Source of the DNA: Setoptus koraiensis
Taxonomy: Eukaryota > Arthropoda
Assembly (NCBI GenBank): GCA_048013815.1
Contig: CM106585.1
Location: forward strand, 6,448,001-6,512,000
Direction of reading: 5' to 3'
DNA: 64,000 nucleotides
Part shown: positions 1 through 11,363 of the stretch, one piece after another
Layout: every line of letters begins with the position of its first letter
How positions within the stretch are numbered: the stretch's first letter is position 1
The notes under the pieces: model-generated
Seen by the model: the letters and a program-made list of their open reading frames with translations, nothing else
Told to the model about the DNA's origin: nothing
Database searches by the model: none
Program-made: the position numbers and the translations under genes

Positions 1-1233
1 CATTTTAACTAACATTGTGATAGGCACCATAAACTTTTAACATGCAATTTAAGGACCCTCTTCTCACAAGAGAGGCACAGATATATTTCGCACAAAATCA
101 GGATGTTCGGATTCATGTATGTAAAACTCGTACTCCAGTCTGGAAGAGTTCTATAGAGTGGAATTCCGCGTAGCACTCAATCGATAGATAAAAAAACAAG
201 ATTCTTCGAGATGTTCTTGAATTATCCACCACATAGTGGTCACTATTCATATCCGGAATGGAAAATGCACTCTGTAGCTCTGCGATCATGAGCGATCCAC
301 TTGAAATATATCGACTGTAGAATGACGGCTCCGACAAATTGTCAGATATCTTATCAGACAGTAGTCATGCAGTCTTCTCTCTACTGCCTACAATCGAAGT
401 AATCTGCGATATCTTACGTCAGTGATAACGAGGATATCTGTACTTCCAATTGTTTCCTTACAAGTTGGTCTGGTTTTTCACCCCTTCTGGTTGATTCCCA
501 ACGGCCAAAGGTTTAAACTTTGCACTTTTATAGTTTAGCGCAATGATTGTTGCTCGTGGACTGTTCACAGATCGAGAGATGCTAATCTATAGTGGTACTC
601 AAACGACACTGACCACAATTGAAAAGATCATCGTTCAATGAGAATTCTATTTCATCAGTCTAAAAATCTGAAGCATAATCTATGTTCAACTCTCGGTCAA
701 GCTTGACATTCTGAAAGGCTGACAGAAAGACTCGTTGCAATCACTGTTTTAGTTGTCAGGCGGGAGACTTCTCCCGCCTTTCAGCTCCCTCTGGATTTCC
801 TGAGCTCCTCCGATCACTGCACTTTTTCGTTTCAAAGTTGGCGCGAACTCAATTTGACTCATTGCGCACGCGTATAGAATCGACCGGTGAGGAGGCGTGG
901 CAGTGTAGAGCATTCAAAAAGACTTCCGTCTTCCAAGCACAGCAAGCATGAGGTTTGCATAGAGTAACCACGTTGAGTGTTGGTCGTCTCATTTCTTTCG
1001 CCATCATTATATCACGACAATTTATCCAATTATTTAATGTTTCCTGGACATATTCGCATATATATATATATATTTGACCTCTCCATTTGAGATTCTCTGA
1101 TAGACCGATGAATATTAGCCTGCCTGGTGAAACTAGGAGATCAATAGAACACACCAAGACAACTAAGTAAAGAAGCGACAAATATCTATTGTGGTAATCG
1201 ACGTAAAAATTCACCACCTACACCAATCACAAT
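1..1233. other. Upstream spacer, 5' flank of RPS9
   Basis: I see no supported gene here. The stretch is AT-rich and has a short TA run near 1060-1075. The last few hundred bases must hold the promoter and 5' leader of RPS9. A pyrimidine-rich patch near 765-800 could be part of a ribosomal-protein promoter, but I cannot place a transcription start. Confidence 0.5.
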
Positions 1234-1824
1234 ATGCCTCGTGTTCCAACAGTACACAGTAAGACCTATGTTACCCCTAGACGTCCTTATGAAAAAGAAC
1301 GTCTCGATCAGGAATTGAAACTAATTGGTCAGTTCGGACTTCGTAACAAGAGAGAAGTATGGAGAGTCAAATACACTCTGGCAAAGATCCGTAAGGCTGC
1401 TCGTGAACTTCTTACATTGGAAGAGAAGGATACCAGACGTTTGTTTCAAGGTAACGCATTGTTGCGTCGTCTTGTCCGAATTGGTGTGTTAGACGAGAGC
1501 AGGATGAAATTGGATTACGTCCTTGGTCTGCGAATTGAGGACTTTCTAGAGCGCCGTCTACAAACTCAAGTGTTCAAACATGGTCTAGCTAAGAGTATAC
1601 ATCATGCCCGTGTTCTTATCAGGCAGAGACACATTCGCGTTAGGAAACAAGTTGTTAACGTACCATCGTTTGTTGTTCGATTAGATTCTGAGAAGCACAT
1701 AGACTTCTCATTGAACTCACCATTCGGTGGTGGTCGCCAGGGACGTGTAAAGAGGAAGAATTTACGTAAGGCGGCAAGTGGCGAGGGTGCCGGTGGGGAT
1801 AATGCTGATGATGAAGAAGAGTAA
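1234..1824 (+). CDS. RpS9: 40S ribosomal protein S9 (uS4)
   Basis: A complete single-exon frame of 196 residues encodes the small-subunit ribosomal protein uS4. This protein binds 18S rRNA and helps form the decoding region and mRNA entry site. The start [12 protein letters not shown] and the S4 RNA-binding domain (about residues 108-180, containing [21 protein letters not shown]) follow animal RPS9 almost residue for residue. The C-terminus has the usual basic GRVKRKN stretch and an acidic DDEEE end. Length is normal for the family (about 194). No intron interrupts the coding sequence, although one in the 5' leader cannot be excluded. An ATTAAA-type polyadenylation signal lies about 40 bases after the stop. 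It is convergent with the ferritin gene. Confidence 0.98.
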   Translation: MPRVPTVHSKTYVTPRRPYEKERLDQELKLIGQFGLRNKREVWRVKYTLAKIRKAARELLTLEEKDTRRLFQGNALLRRLVRIGVLDESRMKLDYVLGLRIEDFLERRLQTQVFKHGLAKSIHHARVLIRQRHIRVRKQVVNVPSFVVRLDSEKHIDFSLNSPFGGGRQGRVKRKNLRKAASGEGAGGDNADDEEE

Positions 1825-2386
1825 ACTAATGAAAGTGAAAATCATTTGATATGAATATACAATAATTAAAGCTGTAATAGACACTGGCAATGACTAGTTT
1901 GACCGTACGATTTATCATCGCGAACATCACATCCCCATGAGAAAATATGTGCACTATTTTGCTTATCTTTCCATGGTGTGTTGTCCGTCTGTAAATTGTA
2001 CGTAGGACATCATTGTGATTCTTTACAGATTAACATAATCGACTCCAACTATACGTTCATAGTTATTTTTGGTCCTCACTCAACCAAGAACTACATATTA
2101 CACAATTCCAAGATGGACTGTCAAATGAAATCGTCTGTGATAGTGGCATGCCACATTAATATGCTGAAGCAACAGTTTCGGGTGCTGCAAGACTCAATCA
2201 ATTTTAGTTTATCTGAAATATGAAACTTATTACAAGAAAGAATATAGATCCTATATGCCTCATGGGTATATAATAAGCCTTTGGCGCCTTTCAATTAATC
2301 TTCTTCGTGCTTACAATACTAATGGTTCGGTCGCTAAAGCATCGTTAGAGCTTATAAGAGCTTCTCTGATAGGCTACTAAACGCAA
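1825..2386. other. Convergent spacer between RPS9 and ferritin
   Basis: This holds the 3' ends of two convergent genes. An 81-codon frame at 1978-2223 starts with TTG and has no recognisable features, so I do not call it. I see nothing else. Confidence 0.6.
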
Positions 2387-3333
2387 TTATAACTCATCTT
2401 TCTTGGCTTTCTTGGCTTTCTTCATACTTTTCACCATCTGTTGATCGACTAGATACTCTCCAAGCGAAGAACCGTCAGAGCTCTCTGCTCCTTGAAGAAT
2501 TGTCAACCAGGTATATAGCTCGTTGATGGATTCCACTTGTTCCGTGAAAAATTTGCCTTCAACGAAATCAATGAGATGCCAATCTTGACATTTCTGTTCG
2601 GCAACATTGTGCAGGTGATGGAGCTTAGCATATACGGTTTTTTCCAATTTAACTGCATCGTCCAATGCATGTTTAACATTGTCCCATGAGTTTGAAGGTG
2701 ATACCTGAGCGCCGACGGTGCCAACGGTACCATTACGTTGGTTGACATAATCGACTAGTAGTTGCGCGTGGCCATACTCCTCCTGCGATTGATGCCTAAA
2801 GAAATCGCCGAATCCTGGACGAGCTCTGCGCGGGTTGTTGAAATGGCCAGCCTAAGTTCGGTGTGATAGATCGGAGGAATTTTAGATTATATTGACAGGA
2901 TTCAAAATGTACCCAGAGAGTCTTAGAAATGCGACATACCATATTCATATAGACCATACTAGCGTGGAGTTCCTCATTGATTTGTTCGTTCAAAGCTTCC
3001 AGACATGAATCATGCAATTCATAGAAGTCTAGTATGGGCTTCTTTACACCTGAATTTATGAAGTTATCAATGATATCGCCACCATAGTGCGGCACATGTT
3101 TTAATATGGATATTGGACCAGAATTTTGAGAAGAGTCTGAACTGGTGTAAGATTACTGAGATGAAGCTTTAGACTGCGATGCTATCACACCAAAGTTGTG
3201 ACAGCGCGTTAAACAGATCAATCATGTCTACATCCCATCTGAATAGTATCAACTTACCCTCACTTGTCGTTAACATCACCAAAGCTAAAGCTATTGTGAT
3301 ATTCACCAATCCTTGCTTCAATAGAGAGGTCAT
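2387..3333 (-). CDS. Secretory-pathway ferritin heavy chain with KDEL tail
   Basis: The coding exons are 3258-3333, 2940-3136 and 2387-2851; phases agree and give 245 residues. Ferritin 24-mers oxidise Fe(II) and store iron. The first exon encodes a signal peptide (MTSLLKQGLVNITIALALVM). All ferroxidase ligands of H-type ferritin can be aligned: E81, Y88, E116, H119, E161 and Q196. The chain should therefore be catalytically active. Helix spacing matches human FTH exactly from the A helix into the B helix. The C-terminus is basic and ends in KKAKKDEL followed by a stop, a textbook ER retrieval signal. Arthropods commonly have secreted ferritins, but a KDEL end is unusual. I see no convincing iron-responsive element in the 5' flank. 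Confidence 0.93.
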
Positions 3334-4018
3334 TTTGATTGCTTTTTGAAATATTATTAAGATATTTTCTCCTTTGGCACTGTTATAAGGTTCTCAAAAT
3401 TCGCAATCTGATAAATATAGGAACACTAAGGCAATGTATGGTGATCTAGACTCGGTGGATGAAATAGTGGATCTAGATTTATACTATTCAATAAAATAAA
3501 GTATCTACGATCTAGTTCTGATGCTATAGCGCGATACTTTTAACATGTCTGATGATACAATAATTGGATTTAAGACGAAAAGAAAAAGTGCTGATGACTC
3601 TAGTTTTGCCGATAGTAGAGCTATCTTGGCGGATCACGCAGTTGACACAAAGTAATTATCGATCAATTGGATACTTATAATAGTTGATAGCATTAGTACT
3701 AATCACTATCGATTTATGTGGTAAGTTCAATGAGGGAAATCAACACTATTTACAATTTGCTATAGTACTTGTGTATACAATACATGGGCGGTATCATGAT
3801 CTGCATGTGCGAGAAGACTCATTAAGACGTCAATTGATTGATTGATAGAACCTCATATCAACAGTCGTTAGCAGACATCTAGAACAGACTCGTTGTTGAT
3901 ACAAATTTGATTAAGATCACCAAGATAACAGATAAGTTCGTGAACGCAGAAAGTTTTAGTTGATCCTTTCAATCACAGTCAATGTTAAGTGAAGAGCAAA
4001 CAAGTTGGAAATATCAGT
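3334..4018. other. Spacer between ferritin and the RRM gene
   Basis: AT-rich DNA with no supported gene. It contains the ferritin promoter and leader (left end) and the 3' UTR of the RRM gene (right end). I looked for a peptidyl-prolyl isomerase exon continuing the RRM gene and found none. Confidence 0.5.
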
Positions 4019-4441
4019 TTAGTCGGCGTCCATGGCTTCATCTTCAACTTGGCCTCCATCTGTTGTATCTACAGTTTGGTCACCAGACGCGTACTTTCGA
4101 AGATATTCATCATCCGCCCAAATAGGTTTGGTGGATCCTTCTTTGATTCGCATGGGTTTGGCAAGACTAACTCTCACTGTTTTACCTAAAATTTCACCAT
4201 TGTCCATATTGTCAATTGCATCTGAAGCGTCCTCAGGTGCCTGGAATTCAACAAACGCAAATCCACGATGCTTCTGGCTCGCATAATCTAGAGGTAAGCT
4301 AATATCTATTATGTCTCCAAAAGGTTCAAACGACGACTTGAGCATGCTGGCGTCCACATCTTCGGCCAGTCCTCCGACGTAAACAGTCTTCTTGGTACTT
4401 GAATGATGTGCATCGCCAATAAGACTGTTTGACATATTCAA
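4019..4441 (-). CDS. RRM protein equal to the N-terminal half of cyclophilin E
   Basis: A single-exon frame of 140 residues. Residues about 18-95 form an RRM with RNP2 VYVGGL and RNP1 RGFAFVEF. The sequence [11 protein letters not shown] and the following [15 protein letters not shown] match the linker of cyclophilin E (PPIE). PPIE is a spliceosome-associated RNA-binding isomerase. The frame then ends in an acidic tail with its own stop, so the C-terminal cyclophilin (PPIase) domain is missing. No such domain is visible in the next 680 bases downstream. It may be a split or truncated PPIE, a retained retrocopy, or a lineage-specific RRM-only protein. The RRM assignment is firm; the orthology is inference. 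Confidence 0.85.
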   Translation of the reverse strand: MNMSNSLIGDAHHSSTKKTVYVGGLAEDVDASMLKSSFEPFGDIIDISLPLDYASQKHRGFAFVEFQAPEDASDAIDNMDNGEILGKTVRVSLAKPMRIKEGSTKPIWADDEYLRKYASGDQTVDTTDGGQVEDEAMDAD

Positions 4442-4935
4442 ATGTTTAAATATTGTGTGTCAACTATGAATATTAAATATCGTTAAAAATAGTATCAACA
4501 ATAGCACTTTAGAGTGGTTGTGGGAATGTTGAAGCAACAATAAATTCGACTGGCGAAGCGATTTTCTGTACGCGCACAATTAGTTGAGGCCAAATCTAAA
4601 TGAACATCATGTTTTGAAATCGACCAACTCACATGACACACAAACAATATGAGCGATATTTTACGCAAAGCAGAAAATTTATAACTGAACACCTTGTTGG
4701 TCACACTATTGATTGGCATGAGAAAAAAAAGTGTGAGTGTTCAAAGATAAGTGTGCCGTGCGTACCACAAACATCATGTGCAGATTCTTTGTTGTTGGAG
4801 CTGTTTAGTTCCACACATCCATCCCCCGCAATAGTTGTTCTAAAATCATGGAATGAGTGTTAGCGCAGCCATTATCTAATATTATTTCTTGAATGTTCCA
4901 CCAGGGATCACTTCAAGTTTGTCGTTAATGTTAGA
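4442..4935. other. 5' flank of the RRM gene
   Basis: No supported coding sequence. A short polypyrimidine-AG (ttccaccag, ending near 4912) precedes the small open frame at 4936 and could be a splice acceptor. Confidence 0.4.
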
Positions 4936-5094
4936 ATGCCTTGGCTTTGTTTGGCCTTCTTTTTCTCCATTGCCTCGAATTTTCAGTTGACTCAAGTTTG
5001 TAGCTTTACTACGCAAGCAAGTAAGGCATCGCTAGGATGCACACAGAAGTTTTACTGGGATGAATGTTGTATCGATAGCCACAGTAAGTGCTAG
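4936..5094 (+). CDS. Possible small secreted cysteine-rich peptide (or first exon of one)
   Basis: An ATG opens a 52-codon frame. It starts with a hydrophobic signal-like segment (MPWLCLAFFFSIASN) and continues with five cysteines, including a DECCID motif. The frame either ends at TAG 5092-5094, or is spliced at the strong donor CACA|GTAAGT near 5083 to an exon I could not find. I do not recognise a family. The evidence is only the signal-like start, cysteine pattern and donor; chance is possible in a window this size. Confidence 0.3.
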   Translation: MPWLCLAFFFSIASNFQLTQVCSFTTQASKASLGCTQKFYWDECCIDSHSKC

Positions 5095-5855
5095 TATAAT
5101 GTAAGTCACAATCGACCACTCTGAGTTGAGGCTGGTTCCCATTCAGAGTATGTTTCTTGAAATCGAATAGCGCCTCGGGCGGAATTGCTCACAACTGAAA
5201 AGAATACGTTATTGGTGGTGTGGCTCATACTCGGTGCTATAGAGTCTGAGGTCCAGAGAAGAAAGCAGACGAGCATTTGCAGTGTTGCAGGCTATCCGAA
5301 TTGAGCACACAAGTACATTGTACATGATATAACTTACGAGGCACAGCGAGCCGCCCTCAAACATGAATAATGTGCGCTGCGCTTTAGAACGTTACTCACT
5401 TCTGTCCTAGTTTGTGTGAAGATTGAATGCATGGAGATGAGCTGGCGATGCACATTTCGTAATCTCAAAGTTGAGTCTGTGCGCGCTTCCACGCAAAGAG
5501 AGTTGAATGTAGTCCCGAACGACGCCCAAAGGGAGCGTTATTGTGCTCAAACGATAAACTGTGTATCGAGTGGAAGCAATACGGACACTTCGAGCGCCGC
5601 CTTCAGAGGAATCGGCGAAACTCGGCAGCTCAACTAAAGCAAGAATGCAATGTGAAAGGTGTGTGTACGCTTGCTTGCTATTAACTGACACCCCATATAA
5701 CATTTTCCGCTACTCACACGCACAGAGTCAGATGAGAGAGTCCACATATGCTGTTGCAATCAACCGCATTTTGTCTATGGTGCGAAAGGTAAAACAGGCT
5801 CTATTATGTTCCACTGTGGCTGTGCCGCAACTCACAACGAGAGAAAGACTGTGAG

Positions 5856-5927
<72 letters not shown>

Positions 5928-7746
5928 TATATAGGATGACACAGACATACACACGAACGCACAGACAGACGAGCTTGCACAAATAGCCAGAAACTAGAAC
6001 AGACATACATACACACACATATACAGACGGGGTCACACTCACACACTTATGCGAACGCAAGCAGTACAAACAACGGGAATGGTGATTGTGTTCGATAAAG
6101 CGAGCGAACATGAAGACGACGGCTTAATTTAAAGATTCTCTCTCACTCTACATTCTATACATCATCTTCACCTATTGATAGCTTATATGTGGCACGATAG
6201 AAACCATTGGATTTAGAATGCTCCAATTATTTATTTTTGTTTTTATATCCACAATTATACATACATTTACATTAGCATTATGAATGAATTGCTTATACAA
6301 TAGAAAACAACAACATTAACAACAACAACAATTGCGATAATAATAATAATATTTTTGCATGAGCAGCGCTGGCATCATTTGGATCATCTTATGGTCGCTC
6401 ACTATTATTGACATTATTTTATTAATGCCATCTCCCTTTTGGAGTAGTTGTATGGAACATAGAAGACAAACCTATCTAGATACTAAATCAAATTAATCGT
6501 CCATATCACTGCCGTCTTATATTCCTAGAAACAACTAACCAAAAAAAGCAATTTGGATCAATCACAACTACCAAAAAACAGCAATTCTTTCCTACCGATT
6601 AGCGTAAATTGAAGCACATCCGGATTAGCTTTTGAATTGCCAGATGTGCACGCGAATGTACCGAATTACTAATTAACAAATTTGATAACTATTATATTGC
6701 TATTTATTCGACTGTTCAAGATTCAACACATCCTAATACATATAGACTTCGATGCATTACTGTCTATGATTTCCTAACACTAGTTCCATCTTGATTGCTT
6801 TTGCATTGCAACACGGCACTATTGACTCACACACACATACACTGTTCGGCAAAATTCTATTTAAATCTATCATCTCATCTAGATAAAAGTTGGATGCATC
6901 AGATGATTTATGACTTGACCGACATTATCCAACCAAAGTTTCCGTCGCCCGTCACTGCCAACCAATCTCAGGATGACATCTAAACTATTGAGATTAGGTA
7001 CGCGCATACCAATTATGTCCATTAAGCATAATTTTACATAGTGGTTCGAACCACCAACTATCATGTATTGTGACCTAATCAAAAATTAAATACACAGCCA
7101 CTAGGACTTCCATCAAAGGTACTTCCATATTAGCAAAATCACCATCGTGAAAAACTTTTCTACAACAATTCAATGTTGCCATTTAACAACATTGATCATT
7201 GATACCTACCTATTATTGTAGTCTACACTATTATCAATTTCAACAGCAAATATCGATTAAGTTGTTTAATTTACACAACTTAACTATCTATATCGCTATA
7301 TACACAAACAGGCCAATATATCAAGCTGGTCATAGTTAATAATATATTAGATTGAATATTATCTGTCGATTTCATATGCAAACATACTACAATGATGATC
7401 TCAACGTAATCAATTCATCGAGCACGCCAACTTAGCCAACAATTATCATATTAGAGATCGATACAGATCAAGAAGCTCAATTTTGTCATGAACTTTTCTT
7501 TTTCAAACATTTTGCACTATTAGCACATCAAATTCGACTAGATATATTTACACTTATACACTACTAGCTCATGCTTTCATGGGCAATGATTTGATTTAGA
7601 TTTTAAATCAATTTATATTCAGGAAGTATATACCTCATCAAAATTACTAGGCTGCATTCTATGCGCCAAACAGGTACACTAAAGATAATTTGCAACTATT
7701 TACAAAAGTTTTGAAGGAGCCGATCCTTTAGATAACAGAACAAATT
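5095..7746. other. Long AT-rich spacer before KDM6
   Basis: No gene supported. It holds the large GT/GA microsatellite at 5859-5927 and CAA/TAA-rich patches near 6300-6360. The right end probably contains the KDM6 promoter and leader. I looked for TPR-coding exons belonging to the KDM6 gene and saw none. Confidence 0.5.
5859..5927. repeat. (GT)n-(GA)n compound microsatellite
   Basis: About 21 GT units run directly into about 14 GA units. The antisense frames through it encode artificial His-Thr or Ser-Leu runs and are not genes. Confidence 0.98.
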
Positions 7747-9730
7747 ATGATTGACCAATTGAGCAAAATACCTATCGCCAACAGTAAACTGATTGATGTC
7801 GATCATCATCCTTTAGGATATCCGAGTATAGTTGCTGGGCAAACTATACCGACTTCATATCCGTCCGCCCCAAAACCAGCGCTTAGCCCAGATAGACTGA
7901 ACCCACCAACACCCAGCATTCTTGTAAGTGAAAGGAGAACATTTTTCCACAACATCCCGCGGTCTCTCTGAATATCTTACTAAAATATCTTTTTTTACGC
8001 ATTTCTCACATATTAGGTTGAAAACCAGGCCGAAGCATTCTCCCTTAAACTGCAACAATTCTGTATTGACAACCCGATTGCTGTCATAAGAAATATATCA
8101 CGAGTCCTAAACCTTGATCTCAGTTTATTCTCCACTAAAACTCTTGTTGAGGCGAATGCAGATCATGACATCGAGGTTAGAACTCAACTTCAGCAACCTT
8201 CGGATGAGAACTGGGATGCAGAAAAGACAAAAATGATCTGGCGATGCGAGAGTCATCGATCCCACACAACAATAGCAAAGTATGCTAATTATCAGGCAAC
8301 CTCCTTTCAAGAATCTCTACTGAAAAGCGACCCAGCAACCGACAACAAAACTTCCTTCAATGGAAAACATTGCAAGAAAGAATCATCTACTCAGAAAGAC
8401 AAAAACAAACCTCCTCCCTCGCTAATGTCTCCTAGAGAAAATTCGGACACCGATTCTAATGGGTCTGGTCCAGGTACTTCTCAATCATCTACATCGTCCA
8501 AGATCCTGAGAAGATTCAAGAAAAACACCCATTTCAATGTAGTTAAATTTGGTACTAACGTTGACTTGTCAGACGAGAAAAAATGGAAAGCTCAATTACA
8601 AGAGCTAGAAAAGTTACCAGCTTTCGCCAGAGTCGTCTCAGCATCTAATATGCTAAGTCATGTTGGTCACTCTATATTTGGTATGAATACAGTGCAATTA
8701 TACATGAAAGTACCCGGTTGTCGCACTCCAGGTCATCAAGAAAACAACAACTTTTGCTCGGTGAATGTAAACATTGGGCCAGGGGACTGTGAATGGTTCG
8801 GCGTACCGGAGGAGTATTGGGGTGAAATGGCAAAGCTGTGTGTAGAAAACGGTACGAACTTTGTTCATGGATCATGGTGGCCTAATCTCGTAGATCTTAA
8901 GAAAAATAGAATCCCTGTATACAGATTTATACAGAAACCAGGCGATTTCGTCTGGGTCAATACAGGAACAGTTCATTGGGTGCAAGCTATTGGCTGGTGT
9001 AATAATATAGCCTGGAATGTCGGACCACTTACCAGCAAACAATATAGTCTCGCCATAGATCGTTACGAGTGGAATAAAGTAGAAAAGTTCAAATCTATCG
9101 TACCTATGGTTCATCTTACGTGGAACTTGGCTCAGAACATCAAAGTGCATGACGAGGCTTTATTCCGATGGCTAAAGTGAGTAGAATGCAACCGGATTTT
9201 TTCATGTTTTGATTTTTCTCAATTGAGATCTAAAAGTAGAATGTTTTTCTTTATCGTTTTTTTTCGCAGGGATTATATGATGCGAACGCTGGTTTACTGC
9301 CAAAAAGTTGTGGACTTTGTACGAAAATGTGATCATGAGATTAAGTGGCGCGGAAGAGCAAAAGATGACCTCTCACATTATTGTGCGACTTGCGAGGTAA
9401 GCATTTCAGAGTTTCTTTTCAATTCAACATAACCATTTCTTTTTCATTAATTTTAATCAACTATGAACTTTTTTCTACCTAAATTTATTTCCCGATATAT
9501 GTGTCGATCATCATTTCCCGCCACAGTTTGAAGTATTCAATATTCTTTTCGTTAAAAGTTACGACAAAAAGTTCGTAGTTCACTGTGCCGAGTGCGCCTT
9601 CAAAATGAGTCCAACACTGGACAACTTTATCATATTACAGGAATACGATCTCAATCAGTTGTTCGAGATCTACGACAACTTCAGGGTCATTGAAACAAAA
9701 CCGAGAATCACTGGAAGCCATCCTTGCTAG
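7747..9730 (+). CDS. Utx: H3K27 demethylase of the UTX/KDM6 family, JmjC plus zinc domain
   Basis: The exons are 7747-7923, 8017-9176, 9270-9396 and 9527-9730; phases agree and give 555 residues. The enzyme removes methyl groups from histone H3 lysine 27 using Fe(II) and 2-oxoglutarate. The protein follows KDM6A from PPTPSI through VEVRTQL, KFGTN and the JmjC domain to the end. The Fe ligands are visible in TPGHQENN (His, Glu) and GTVHWVQ (His). The C-terminal GATA-like zinc domain keeps its four cysteines (HYCATC and VHCAEC). The N-terminal TPR half of UTX (several hundred residues) is not visible in the 3.3 kb upstream. A TAG in frame lies just before the first exon; it may be part of an acceptor (cctttag), so further 5' exons are possible. 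A polyadenylation signal lies at 9811-9816. Confidence 0.94.
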
Positions 9731-11363
9731 TCTCTACACAATCGACTTAATAATCGCGACCCACTGTCGGGCTGATAACACAAAATCACTTATAGCAATG
9801 TCAACTATATAATAAAGTGGGCATTAACAAGTCTAAACGGGTATATGTAACGTAAATTTATACATTTGTACATAAATTTGTACGAAGATTTATATGTAAA
9901 ATGTTTTGGCACATGATTGTTGGCGCACGTGTGTGACCGTATGAAAATCTTGTATAAATTTTATCTAGAACTCATATAATCAGTTTCATGAACGCCTAAA
10001 ATAAGAATCCTCTAGTTATCACCAATCAAGCGGACATTCGGTGAACTATTGTCTCTGAATCGAAGAATAATATTTTTCTATCATGGAATCATATGAGTAT
10101 GGGTTTTGTAGGATCCAGATTCCAGCAGCGATTATCAACATTGTCTTCCACAGTTGATATTTGCTGTATGCATCGCTGTATGGCCTTGGAGCTAGTTGCG
10201 GACGTTAGTTGTGGTTCGTCAAATTCACGATTTTCCAATGAGTAGATTACAAATGGTGATTGGGAAACTGCGGAACTCTCTGGGCGTAGATTGTATAATA
10301 AATTAATATTATTTTAAAAAATTCGAGTCCCATCAGATAGTACGCTTTATAGATTTGGACGTGAAATCCCTGGTGGGAGGCGCAGTTTAGTCTCAAGCAC
10401 GTACGCACTAATCGCTGGTGAACAGCTCGTGTTTGGTTGACATTGTGTTCTCTGGTCGGTTCGACTTCGCTCGCATACTAGCAAATCAATGGAGGTGCGA
10501 CCGATCATCTGGTTATTGTGTATCTATAATAAACTGTGCAGACAGTTGAGAAATCATTCCAAACCCTATTGGTACAATTTCTATAGCTACAATAACGGAC
10601 TAAACAGTTATTTAGCACAAAAGCGAGTTTTCCTTGATTGATAGCTCTCGGTTACATATTGCAGCTACATTAGATATCCAACCCGAACAAACTAGTCTGA
10701 CGAGAAAGGCCACACAATTACAGTCACAGGTAGAAGTTCTGAATTCGACACCCACGCAACATCTTAACTGGGTACCTTATTAGGCATGTCATCTTCTTTG
10801 CAAGAAGATTAAGTAGTTCTGTTATATATACAAGTTTTAATGCATTTGTGTCCAGGCAACACCAGATGATAGGAAAATCTACTCAACTAGATCAATAGAT
10901 TATTAGTTAATGGTTATGATATACACAATGCTGATATTGCTGACACTAGAACGAAAAAATAACTGGCCTTCACATTAGAACGGATTCAGCATTTCATCTT
11001 TCCGAAGGATTGGCCCGTTAACTATTGATCCCCCAAATCATAGGCAAACTAAAATTCAGCGAATACTCACCATAGTGTCCGTCGTTCATTTGGACGAGTC
11101 AGATATAATTCACAACAAAAACAAGGAGGGGTGGTAGACTGGAAATTGAAAATAACTAAATTTGCACAGTTTCTTATCTGGTGACTGCTAATCAATAAGA
11201 CAATGTAAGATCTTGCATTAGATGCTCAGCATAGCAAATGTAATCAAGAGACTTTGAGAGATAGCTGCAGATTGAGACAATATCGAGATATATCTTACAT
11301 CTAATCTAATAACGCTCAGACTAGATTACACCACACAATAGCTCATAAAAACAACCGCCAATA
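9731..11363. other. Spacer between KDM6 and Fe65
   Basis: It contains the KDM6 3' UTR, the inverted Fe65 fragment (10050-10294) and the 5' flank of Fe65. I see no other gene. Confidence 0.6.
10050..10294 (-). pseudogene. Inverted, broken copy of part of the Fe65 gene
   Basis: The reverse complement of this 245-base stretch matches 11812-12056 of the Fe65 coding sequence. By hand alignment I count 14 differences (about 94% identity), mostly transitions, with no indels. In the Fe65 frame it reads in phase through the first PTB region, then meets TGA where the gene has CGA. It is therefore a non-coding fragment. The two arms lie about 1.5 kb apart in opposite orientation, so a transcript across both could fold into long double-stranded RNA. 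Confidence 0.93.

Noticed and set aside
849-1217. 122-codon minus-strand frame upstream of RPS9
   Set aside because: It overlaps the RPS9 5' region and has no recognisable features.
3377-3382. CAGTGC hexaloop on the minus strand upstream of ferritin, as in an iron-responsive element
   Set aside because: The five bases flanking the loop do not pair and the bulged C is not placed correctly; only outer CCTT/AAGG bases can pair.
5728-6111. 127-codon minus-strand frame with His-Thr and Cys-Val runs
   Set aside because: It is produced by the GT/GA microsatellite and neighbouring CA-rich DNA.
7040-7056. GGTTCGAACCA word resembling a tRNA B box
   Set aside because: It is a short palindrome and no cloverleaf can be drawn around it.
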